Shown in pieces: positions 1-9,122 of a stretch of 22,463 bases of DNA (within the stretch, counting starts at the first letter, position 1; every line of letters begins with the position of its first letter). The DNA is from CAYXGZ01 sp964464755. GTDB lineage: Bacteria; Planctomycetota; MHYJ01; JACPRB01. The notes under the pieces are model-generated. The model saw only the letters and a list, made by a program, of their open reading frames with translations. It was not told where the DNA came from and did no database searches. The stretch covers positions 1 through 22,463 of the forward strand of contig CAYXGZ010000053.1 in NCBI GenBank assembly GCA_964464755.1, read 5' to 3'. The translations under genes and the position numbers were made by a program.

Positions 1-1
1 C

Positions 2-121
2 TGGGAGGACCTCGGGGGGGCGGCCTCGGCCCGCGCCATCGAGCCGCTCTGCATCCTCTGGTGCCTGCCGGGCTTCCTCCGCAACCAGTGGACGCACGCG
101 TTCAAGCTGCTGCGGAAGTGA
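2..121 (+). CDS. C-terminal end of an unidentified protein (5' truncated)
   Basis: The second reading frame of the plus strand is open from the left edge to a TGA at 119-121 and gives 39 residues ending in FKLLRK. The composition (two Trp-Cys/Leu-rich clusters such as CILWCLPGF, then a basic end) looks like real protein, and the leftward gene begins its 3' end 8 bp further on, so the two genes converge. No family can be recognised from this fragment. That it is coding is an inference from the open frame to the edge and the spacing. Confidence 0.5.
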   Translation, partial: WEDLGGAASARAIEPLCILWCLPGFLRNQWTHAFKLLRK

Positions 122-128
122 CCCGGGG

Positions 129-1256
129 CTAGCGCCCGCCCGACGCCACCTTCGGCAGGGGCTTCGTCGCGCGGCGCAGGAAGAGGATCGCGAAGCAGGT
201 GTCGGCGACGGGCCCGCCCATCGAGAGGCCGGACCAGGAGCCGTCCGCGCGCTGCGCGTCGAGGAGGAAGTTCGCGCCCTCGGGGTACCACTCGTGCTTC
301 CCCAGGGTTTCCGTCCCGAAGAGCATCCCGACGCGCTCGACGGCGTAGAGCCAGTAGAGGTGCCAGACCTTCGGGTCCTGGTACTTCGGGTTCTCCTTCA
401 CGGTGAAGTTCTTCCCGAGCCACTCGAGGCCCTTGGCGACCTTGGGGTCGCGGCGGTAGTCCTGCCGGAGGAAGTGCTTGTAGATGATCATCGCGCCGAC
501 GCCGCCCGCGGTCATCGAGCCGTAGCCGGACGTGTCCTGCGAGGCCATGTAGCCGTAGCCCCACGAGCCGTCGGCGACCTGGTTCGACTCCCACCACTTG
601 AGCGCGGTCGCGAGGACGTCCGGCGGCACGGCGACGTTGGCCTGGAGGCAGGCCCGGATCCCGAGCGCGGCGTACTGCGCGTTCGAGTTGTCGCCCTTGT
701 CGCGGCCCTTCGAGCGGCGCCGGACCTGCACGGGCGGGGGCAGGGACTCGGTCTTCCCCTTCGACGGGCCGGAGCCCTTGCCGTCGCCGCTGGCCACGTC
801 CTTCGGGGGCGGCTTCTTGTTCTCGAGCGGGACCGCCTGGCCGTAGTCCCACTGCCCGTTCTCGCACTGGTTGTCGACGAGGAACTGGGCGCACTGCGCG
901 ATGCGGTACTGGTACTTCTTCCGGTCGTAGGTCTCGAGGCCCATGGCCATGAGCGAGACCGAGTACGTCTTCGTCAGCTCCTTCTCGAGCAGCTTGTCGA
1001 GGAGGGCCTGGAAGGTCGGGTCGGCGGGATCGACGCCCGCGTGGATCAGCGTGTAGAAGACGAGCTCGTCGGTCGGGATCTCGCCGCCGTGCTCGTGCTT
1101 GACGGCCTGCAGCCCGTTGGCGGCCTGCTTGAGGAGGTAGGCGGCGCCCTTGTCGATCGCGTTGTCGATGCGGTTCTGGTCGACCTTCGGCGCGGGCGGC
1201 GCCTTGGGGTCCTGGAACGCGGCCGCGAGCGCGAGGAGCAGCAGGAGTCGTGTCAT
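129..1256 (-). CDS. secreted prenyltransferase/squalene-oxidase-repeat protein
   Basis: A 375-residue protein beginning MTRLLLLLALAAAFQ, a clear signal peptide, so it is exported. It carries spaced QW-type motifs of the prenyltransferase/squalene oxidase repeat family: NQCENGQW, NQVADGSW and QRADGSW (about residues 129-136, 225-232 and 334-341), plus the C-terminal TCFAILFLRRA stretch common in the planctomycete versions. These repeats form an alpha/alpha barrel. In planctomycetes the family is expanded and is mostly of unknown substrate; it is not evidence of hopanoid synthesis. A low-complexity linker rich in Lys, Pro and Gly (about residues 146-190) splits the barrel. An upstream ATG (1268) would add four residues, but the later ATG is preferred because a TATGCT box ends 7 bp before it and the signal peptide starts there. 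Confidence 0.8.
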   Translation of the reverse strand: MTRLLLLLALAAAFQDPKAPPAPKVDQNRIDNAIDKGAAYLLKQAANGLQAVKHEHGGEIPTDELVFYTLIHAGVDPADPTFQALLDKLLEKELTKTYSVSLMAMGLETYDRKKYQYRIAQCAQFLVDNQCENGQWDYGQAVPLENKKPPPKDVASGDGKGSGPSKGKTESLPPPVQVRRRSKGRDKGDNSNAQYAALGIRACLQANVAVPPDVLATALKWWESNQVADGSWGYGYMASQDTSGYGSMTAGGVGAMIIYKHFLRQDYRRDPKVAKGLEWLGKNFTVKENPKYQDPKVWHLYWLYAVERVGMLFGTETLGKHEWYPEGANFLLDAQRADGSWSGLSMGGPVADTCFAILFLRRATKPLPKVASGGR

Positions 1257-1263
1257 GGCGCCC

Positions 1264-1269
1264 AGCATA
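1264..1269 (-). promoter_or_regulatory. -10 box TATGCT for the squalene-repeat gene
   Basis: TATGCT reads on the minus strand from 1269 to 1264. With normal spacing transcription would start at about 1257, one base before the ATG at 1256, giving a nearly leaderless mRNA. No good -35 is visible. Confidence 0.45.
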
Positions 1270-1298
1270 CTCCGGGGCGCGGCGGGAGGGAATCCGCG

Positions 1299-1532
1299 CT
1301 AGTCCTGCGGCCAGCCGCGGAGCCAGGGCACGACGTAGTCCTTGAGGATCAGGACGAGGCCGACGAGCGCGAGCACGCCCCCGACGACGAGGGAGATCCA
1401 GCCGCCGGTGGAGACGGGCCGGCCGCCGACGAGATTCGAGACCGGCGGAACCACCAGGGCCGCCCCGACTCCGAGGACGGTGATCTGGATCATCAGGTCG
1501 ATCTGGCCGAAGCCGTCCCGTCCAGTCTTCAT
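1299..1532 (-). CDS. small two-helix membrane protein
   Basis: A 77-residue protein with two hydrophobic segments (about residues 13-34 and 45-65) separated by a short Gly/Pro/Arg loop; the end is charged (WLRGWPQD). It begins 4 bp after the stop of the TPR kinase and has a strong Shine-Dalgarno sequence, GAGGTGAGG, that spans the kinase stop codon, so it is very probably cotranscribed and translationally coupled with the kinase. No family is recognised. A role as accessory membrane partner of the receptor kinase is possible but only inferred from position. Confidence 0.7.
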   Translation of the reverse strand: MKTGRDGFGQIDLMIQITVLGVGAALVVPPVSNLVGGRPVSTGGWISLVVGGVLALVGLVLILKDYVVPWLRGWPQD

Positions 1533-1536
1533 CGCC

Positions 1537-4881
<3,345 letters not shown>

Positions 4882-4889
4882 GGAAGGGA

Positions 4890-4895
4890 ATCGTA
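4890..4895 (-). promoter_or_regulatory. -10 box TACGAT for the TPR kinase
   Basis: TACGAT (4895 to 4890 on the minus strand) predicts transcription from about 4883, two bases before the ATG at 4881. It supports the short kinase start. Confidence 0.4.
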
Positions 4896-4940
4896 GCATG
4901 CCGCGGGCCCGGAGCCGTTCCCCCGCGGAGGGGGCCCGGG

Positions 4941-4946
4941 TATATT
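4941..4946 (+). promoter_or_regulatory. -10 box TATATT for the first GNAT gene
   Basis: TATATT preceded by GGG lies 8 bp before the ATG at 4955, predicting a start of transcription about 2 bases before the codon. It is divergent from the kinase promoter in a 73-bp intergenic region. Confidence 0.45.
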
Positions 4947-4954
4947 CGCCGGAG

Positions 4955-5473
4955 ATGGTCCCGATCGCCCGCGGCCGCCGCGTCGTGCTCCGCGCGCCCC
5001 GGCCCGGCGACGAGGCCGAGTTCCTCGCCCTCGTCCGCCGCAGCCGCCGGCTCCACCACCCCTGGGTCCGGCCCCCGGACACTCCCGCGAAGTTCCGCGC
5101 CTGGCTCGCCCGCGCCGGGGGGGATGCCTTCCGCCCCTACCTCGTCTGCGCCCGCCGGGGCGGCGCCCTCCTCGGCGTCATCAACCTCAGCCAGATCTTC
5201 CACGGCAACTTCCGCAGCGCCTACTCGGGCTACTACGGCGACGCCGCCGCCGCGGGCCGCGGCTACGTCGCCGAGGGCATGCGCCTGCTGATCCGGCACG
5301 CGTTCTCGACGCTCAAGCTCCACCGCCTCGAGGCGAACATCCAGCCGGGCAACCGCGCCTCGATCCGCCTCGCGAAGGCCTGCGGCTTCCGCCTCGAGGG
5401 CTACTCGCCCCGCTACCTGAAGATCGCCGGCCGCTGGCGCGACCACGAGCGCTGGGCGATCACGGCGGATTGA
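4955..5473 (+). CDS. GNAT N-acetyltransferase, RimJ/RimL type
   Basis: A 172-residue acetyl-CoA-dependent N-acetyltransferase. The N-terminal part (RRVVLRAPRPGDEAEFLALV) is the usual beta1-alpha1 of RimJ/RimL-like enzymes. The acetyl-CoA pyrophosphate-binding motif is GRGYVAEG (about residues 103-110), followed by the HRLEANIQPGNRASIRLAKA segment with the conserved Asn and the GFRLEGY ending typical of this branch. The substrate, a protein N-terminus or a small amine, cannot be read from sequence. Bases 5186-5466 are identical to part of a second GNAT gene at 6903-7328. The 3' end overlaps the convergent SRPBCC gene by 14 bp. Confidence 0.88.
   Translation: MVPIARGRRVVLRAPRPGDEAEFLALVRRSRRLHHPWVRPPDTPAKFRAWLARAGGDAFRPYLVCARRGGALLGVINLSQIFHGNFRSAYSGYYGDAAAAGRGYVAEGMRLLIRHAFSTLKLHRLEANIQPGNRASIRLAKACGFRLEGYSPRYLKIAGRWRDHERWAITAD
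5186..5466 (+). repeat. 281-bp direct repeat, copy 1 (GNAT 3' region)
   Basis: Read base by base, this stretch is identical to 7041-7321, including all synonymous positions. The first flanking differences are C/T at 5185/7040 and G/C at 5467/7322. It encodes the acetyl-CoA-binding half of both GNAT proteins. Confidence 0.95.
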
Positions 5474-5999
5474 CCCCCGTGGAGGAAGAGGGCCGCCCCT
5501 CCAGTCGGCGCTCCAAGTCCTCGAGGTAACGGCGGATCGTCGCGTCGTATCCCCACAGGCGGGCCAGGTAGCGGAACAGCCCCGGCCCGATCTCCCCCTC
5601 CTCGCGGATCACCAGCAGGCAGCCCCCGTCCTCCGGAGCGAGTTCGTAGATCCACGTGCCGCCGAACGGCAGCCCGTGATCCACGATGCGGGTCACCAGC
5701 CTCGCCGGGGCCTCCGACTGCACGATCTCCAGGGGCAGGTCCCCGTGCCGGCTGCTCTCGATCCAGACGGGCCGGCCCTCGCGGTCCGGACCCCGGCGAA
5801 CCGAGCGCACCCCGCGCCTCCAGGCGGCCTGGCCCTCGAAATCCGTGATGACCGCCCAGACCTCCGCGCAGGGTTTCGGCAACCGCAGGCGGCCCGTCGC
5901 GACGTGCGCCCGGGGCAGGAATCTCCCGGCGAGGGACATCGTCGCGACCGCCGCGACCAGCCCGGCCAGGACGGGCCCGAGGATCATCAGCCATTTCAT
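5460..5999 (-). CDS. membrane-anchored SRPBCC (START-like) domain protein
   Basis: A 179-residue protein with one N-terminal hydrophobic helix (about 4-25) followed by a polyketide-cyclase/START-like SRPBCC domain (about 34-165). Signs of the fold are the beta1 stretch GRLRLPKPCAEVWAVITDFEGQ (shown in part: CAEVWAVITDFE), the W..GV..V pattern and the amphipathic last helix IRRYLEDLERRL. SRPBCC domains hold hydrophobic ligands in a deep cavity; the ligand here is unknown. It starts 4 bp after the stop of the aspartic-protease gene (context GGTGATCGC before ATG), so both are one operon. Its 3' end overlaps the convergent GNAT gene by 14 bp. Confidence 0.8.
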   Translation of the reverse strand: MKWLMILGPVLAGLVAAVATMSLAGRFLPRAHVATGRLRLPKPCAEVWAVITDFEGQAAWRRGVRSVRRGPDREGRPVWIESSRHGDLPLEIVQSEAPARLVTRIVDHGLPFGGTWIYELAPEDGGCLLVIREEGEIGPGLFRYLARLWGYDATIRRYLEDLERRLEGRPSSSTGVNPP

Positions 6000-6003
6000 G
6001 CGA

Positions 6004-6858
6004 TCACCGGGGCGCGATCCCGAGCCGCGATCCGTTGAAGTCCAGCAGGACCCGGTGCCGCTTCAGGACGTCCTGGCCGAGGATCCCGTCGACCGGCAAT
6101 GCCAGGTCCAGGACGGCGAACTCGACCGGACCCGCGGCCAGACCGTTGATCCCGAGATCCTCCACCCGCGCAAACGGGATCGCCTCCTCGCGTTCCTGCA
6201 TCCCGGTCCCCACCTTCCCCCGTTCGGAACGGGTCACGGGACGGCGGCCCGGCTTCAGGACCGACGCGGAGGCTCCGGTGTCCCAGATCACCCGGAACGC
6301 GGCGCCGCCGGAGGTCAGCGTCCCCAGGATGCCGTACCGGGTGGAATACTCCACCGGCCCCCACGCCGCTCCCGGCAGGGCGTCGGCGGGCAGGCCACCC
6401 TGGTAGACCGTCAGGGATGGCGCTCCGAGATCGAGGAAGAGGCCCGAGAGATGCCGCAGGAGCCCCAGGCCGAGGACGCCGTCCGCGTCCCCGCGGGAGA
6501 TCCCGACGTCCTCCGCCCCCTCGACGTTCGCGAAGGTGACCCCGCCGCCCAGGTCGACGCGGGGCAGCACGTAGCGCCGGCGGCGGACGACCTTCCCGAG
6601 GGCGTCCCACGTGGAGACCTCCGCGCCGGTCCACCGGACCCCGACGGAGGACGCCACCTCCGCCTTCAGGCTGACCGTGTCGTTGCTGCCGGTGTCCAGC
6701 ACCAGCAGCACGGGCTTCCCGCCCACCTCGATCCGGATCCGGGGCAGGCCCCTGGCCTCGAACGAAACGGGCAGCTCGGCGCGCGCCGGCCCGGTTCCGG
6801 GGACGACGGCGGGCTGGTAGGCGCAACCGAGCAGGAACAGCGGCATCCATCTCGCCAT
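6004..6858 (-). CDS. lipoprotein with two retropepsin-like aspartic protease lobes
   Basis: A 284-residue protein. The N-terminus MARWMPLFLLGC has a short hydrophobic stretch and a lipobox (LLGC, Cys12), so it is probably a lipoprotein. Each half has an aspartic-protease signature: VLDTGSND with Asp55 and IWDTGASAS with Asp193. Each half also has a hydrophobic-hydrophobic-Gly element closing the lobe (ADGVLGLGLL about 125-134 and VDGILGQDVL about 256-265). Retropepsins normally dimerise to bring two Asp-Thr-Gly motifs together; having both in one chain gives a pepsin-like bilobal enzyme. Both catalytic aspartates are present, so activity is likely. Substrate unknown. It leads the operon that continues with the SRPBCC gene. 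The start at 6858 is supported by AGGGA just upstream. Confidence 0.82.
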   Translation of the reverse strand: MARWMPLFLLGCAYQPAVVPGTGPARAELPVSFEARGLPRIRIEVGGKPVLLVLDTGSNDTVSLKAEVASSVGVRWTGAEVSTWDALGKVVRRRRYVLPRVDLGGGVTFANVEGAEDVGISRGDADGVLGLGLLRHLSGLFLDLGAPSLTVYQGGLPADALPGAAWGPVEYSTRYGILGTLTSGGAAFRVIWDTGASASVLKPGRRPVTRSERGKVGTGMQEREEAIPFARVEDLGINGLAAGPVEFAVLDLALPVDGILGQDVLKRHRVLLDFNGSRLGIAPR

Positions 6859-6864
6859 TTCCCT

Positions 6865-6870
6865 GATCTA
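6865..6870 (-). promoter_or_regulatory. weak -10 box TAGATC for the aspartic-protease operon
   Basis: TAGATC (6870 to 6865, minus strand) matches only half of the consensus but sits exactly 6 bp before the ATG at 6858, the spacing seen at other genes here. Confidence 0.25.
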
Positions 6871-6882
6871 CGTCCCGGCCGG

Positions 6883-6888
6883 TATCCT
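6883..6888 (+). promoter_or_regulatory. -10 box TATCCT and Shine-Dalgarno for the second GNAT gene
   Basis: TATCCT preceded by CCGG lies 14 bp before the ATG at 6903. A GAGGAG Shine-Dalgarno sequence occupies 6891-6896. The leader would be only about 8-12 nt. Confidence 0.4.
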
Positions 6889-6902
6889 GTGAGGAGCCCT
6901 CC

Positions 6903-7328
6903 ATGACCACCGCCATCCGCCCCCTCGGGCCCGTCGAGGCGGCGGACTACGCCGCGCGGCGGCAACGTTCCCTCCGCGACCACCCGGAGGCCTTCCTCGT
7001 CTGCGCCCGGAAGGGCGGCGCCATCGTCGGCGTCATCAATCTCAGCCAGATCTTCCACGGCAACTTCCGCAGCGCCTACTCGGGCTACTACGGCGACGCC
7101 GCCGCCGCGGGCCGCGGCTACGTCGCCGAGGGCATGCGCCTGCTGATCCGGCACGCGTTCTCGACGCTCAAGCTCCACCGCCTCGAGGCGAACATCCAGC
7201 CGGGCAACCGCGCCTCGATCCGCCTCGCGAAGGCCTGCGGCTTCCGCCTCGAGGGCTACTCGCCCCGCTACCTGAAGATCGCCGGCCGCTGGCGCGACCA
7301 CGAGCGCTGGGCGATCACGGCCGACTAG
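6903..7328 (+). CDS. chimeric GNAT acetyltransferase with short N-terminus
   Basis: A 141-residue protein. Residues from about 47 onward are the same as the first GNAT (GRGYVAEG, RASIRLAKACGF) because the underlying 281 bp are identical. The first 31 residues are different and match the start typical of another GNAT subfamily (MTTAIRPLGPVEAADY, then RSLRDHPEAF), which normally continues into SSYEEE rather than LVCARKGG. The join falls at the shared VCAR.GGA beta strand. The gene therefore looks like a fusion of the head of one acetyltransferase with the acetyl-CoA-binding half of its neighbour. At 141 residues it is about 30 shorter than the first GNAT, missing most of the alpha1-alpha2 region that shapes the acceptor site. 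Acetyl-CoA binding may survive; activity is uncertain. Confidence 0.82.
   Translation: MTTAIRPLGPVEAADYAARRQRSLRDHPEAFLVCARKGGAIVGVINLSQIFHGNFRSAYSGYYGDAAAAGRGYVAEGMRLLIRHAFSTLKLHRLEANIQPGNRASIRLAKACGFRLEGYSPRYLKIAGRWRDHERWAITAD
7041..7321 (+). repeat. 281-bp direct repeat, copy 2 (GNAT 3' region)
   Basis: Identical to 5186-5466 and in the same orientation, 1855 bp away. The identity ends a few bases before each stop codon and starts just after the conserved GVIN codons. Confidence 0.95.
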
Positions 7329-7630
7329 GTCGGGTGGTGCGCCGCGTAGCTCAGCTTGGCCAGCTCGTAGAGGGCCCAGGCGGGATGCGACAGGCTCGCC
7401 AGGCCGACCAGCGTCGAGACCGGGAAGCGGTCCCGGCAGTTCCAGATGGCGTAGATCCCCGAGGCCGTCGACCAGATGCCCACCGCGACGTGCTGGACGA
7501 AGTAGGCGAACTGGACTATCGAGGGACCGCCTTGCGACGGGGGCCGGAAGTACCAGGACACCCAGCACAAGACCCCCGGCAGCAGGAGCCAGACCAGCTT
7601 GAGCCAGGGGGTCCTCGGGGCGTCGGCCAT
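7325..7630 (-). CDS. small integral membrane protein, unidentified
   Basis: A 101-residue protein with a hydrophobic helix at about 9-28 (LKLVWLLLPGVLCWVSWYF) and weaker hydrophobic stretches at about 40-64 and 70-90, so two to three membrane passes. No family is recognised. Its TAG stop shares the CTAG at 7325-7328 with the stop of the convergent chimeric GNAT. The start is supported by a TAGAAT box 6 bp upstream. Confidence 0.65.
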   Translation of the reverse strand: MADAPRTPWLKLVWLLLPGVLCWVSWYFRPPSQGGPSIVQFAYFVQHVAVGIWSTASGIYAIWNCRDRFPVSTLVGLASLSHPAWALYELAKLSYAAHHPT

Positions 7631-7636
7631 CCCTGC

Positions 7637-7642
7637 ATTCTA
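7637..7642 (-). promoter_or_regulatory. -10 box TAGAAT, leaderless spacing
   Basis: TAGAAT (7642 to 7637, minus strand) predicts a transcription start at 7630, the A of the ATG. Confidence 0.45.
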
Positions 7643-7673
7643 TCCGCCGAACCCGGACCCGCCCCCCATCCCG

Positions 7674-7703
7674 TTGACGCGCCCTCCCCCGTCCCCGTAC
7701 CCT
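7674..7703 (+). promoter_or_regulatory. sigma-70-type promoter TTGACG / TACCCT for the NERD kinase
   Basis: TTGACG at 7674-7679, an 18-bp spacer, then TACCCT at 7698-7703. Transcription would start at 7710, the G of the GTG start codon. The same -35 hexamer is found at the tRNA-Asn promoter. Confidence 0.6.
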
Positions 7704-7709
7704 CGCCCC

Positions 7710-9122
7710 GTGGCCACCATCCACAAGGTCGGCGATCCCGAGAACGCCAGCGAGACCGCGGCCATCCGCCACCTCGCCGAGGCCCTCCCCGACTCCTACC
7801 GCCTCGTCCACAACTTCGAGCTCGCCGCGGGCCAGGGCCTCCCCTACGAGTACGACCTCGCCGTCATCGGCGAGCACGCCGTCTACCACGTCGAGGTCAA
7901 GGGCTACCGCGGCCTCATCCGCGGCGACCGCCACCAGTGGGCCTTCGAGAACGGCGCCGTCTACCCCAGCCCCATCCCCCTCGCCAACAAGAAGTCCAAG
8001 ATCCTCGCCGGCCACCTCCGCGCCCGCGGCGCCCACCTCGGCGACGTCTTCGTCGAGACCCTCGTCCTCCTCACCGACGACCGCGCCCGCGCCCAGCTCC
8101 GCGACGAGCAGGCCCACCGCGTCGTCCTCCTCAAGGACGCCCCCGCCCGCCTCCAGCAGGCCGGCGCCCTCCCCGTCCCCACGCGACCCATCACCGCCCT
8201 CCACGACGACCTCGCCGAGGCCCTCCTCGGCACCCGCCCCGCGAAGAAGCCCCGCGAGATCGGCCTCTACCGCGTCCTCGAGAAGATCGGCCAGGGCGCC
8301 CACCGCGTCGTCTACCTCGCCGAGCACCGCTACATCCGCATGCGCCCGAAGACCGTCCTCAAGGTCTTCACCCTCGACCCCTACGCCTCGAAGGAGCAGC
8401 GCGAGAAGCGCGTCCGCGCCATCTTCCACGACCAGGAGGCCCTCCGCCTCATCTCCGGCCACCCCAACATCCTCGAGACCGGCGACTTCTTCGCCTGGGA
8501 CGACGACAAGTTCGTGCTTCCCACCGAGTACCTCGAGCAGGGCCGGCCCCTCGAGGTCCTCCTCGACCGCGAGGAGGACAAGAAGATCAGCTGGGCCGGC
8601 AAGCGGCGCATCGTCGCGGGCATCGCCCGCGGCCTCGCCCACGCCCACCGCGGCGGCGTCGTCCACCGCGACCTCCGCCCCCTCAACGTCGTCGTCGCCC
8701 CGGGCGACGTCGCCAAGCTCGTCAACTTCGACCTCGCCCGGATCGCCCGCGCCGGCGAGACCCCCGAGCCGCCCCCCGAGCTCCGCGAGCGACTCGACCC
8801 CCGCTACGCCGCCCCCGAGGTCTGGGCCGACCCCGAGTCCGCCTCGCCCGCCTCCGACGTCTACTCGCTCGGCCTCCTCTTCTACGAGCTCGTCACCGGC
8901 GAGCGCCCCATGCCCCACGTCAACTACGCGACGAAGGCCGGGAAGGTGCCCTTCGACCTCGCGAAGCTGAGGAAGGAGCTCGAGACGCCGGGAAGCGAGG
9001 ATTTCATGTCGAACCCGGGCGACGTGGTGGAGACGATCCAGCGCATGGGCGCCGTGAACCCCGCGGAGCGCCCCGCGTCCATGGACGAGGTCCTGGAGGA
9101 CCTCGAGTTGATCGGCGACTAG
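7710..9122 (+). CDS. NERD-domain protein kinase with NFD in place of DFG
   Basis: A 470-residue protein starting at GTG. Residues about 12-125 form a NERD (nuclease-related) domain with PD-(D/E)xK-type residues Asp49 (YEYDLAVIG), Glu62 and Lys64 (HVEVKGY) intact. Residues about 186-465 are a Hanks-type kinase: glycine loop KIGQGAHRVVY (192-202), VLK Lys218, HRDLRPLN (319-326, Arg for the usual Lys), APE (368-370). The Mg-binding DFG is replaced by NFD (Asn339-Phe340-Asp341), so catalysis may be weak or absent. NERD-kinase fusions are known, including PglW of BREX/Pgl phage defence, but no other pgl/brx gene is visible here. No signal peptide or membrane helix: cytoplasmic. The GTG start is set by the promoter and by the beginning of homologous-looking sequence. 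Confidence 0.85.
   Translation: MATIHKVGDPENASETAAIRHLAEALPDSYRLVHNFELAAGQGLPYEYDLAVIGEHAVYHVEVKGYRGLIRGDRHQWAFENGAVYPSPIPLANKKSKILAGHLRARGAHLGDVFVETLVLLTDDRARAQLRDEQAHRVVLLKDAPARLQQAGALPVPTRPITALHDDLAEALLGTRPAKKPREIGLYRVLEKIGQGAHRVVYLAEHRYIRMRPKTVLKVFTLDPYASKEQREKRVRAIFHDQEALRLISGHPNILETGDFFAWDDDKFVLPTEYLEQGRPLEVLLDREEDKKISWAGKRRIVAGIARGLAHAHRGGVVHRDLRPLNVVVAPGDVAKLVNFDLARIARAGETPEPPPELRERLDPRYAAPEVWADPESASPASDVYSLGLLFYELVTGERPMPHVNYATKAGKVPFDLAKLRKELETPGSEDFMSNPGDVVETIQRMGAVNPAERPASMDEVLEDLELIGD

Noticed and set aside
129..1256. Squalene-hopene cyclase
   Set aside because: It is exported, about half the usual length and lacks the DXDD catalytic motif of the cyclases; only QW-type repeats are shared.
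4882..5082. N-terminal extension of the TPR kinase to 5082
   Set aside because: It would run antisense through the GNAT start and both promoters, and the added residues are Arg-rich without homologous look.
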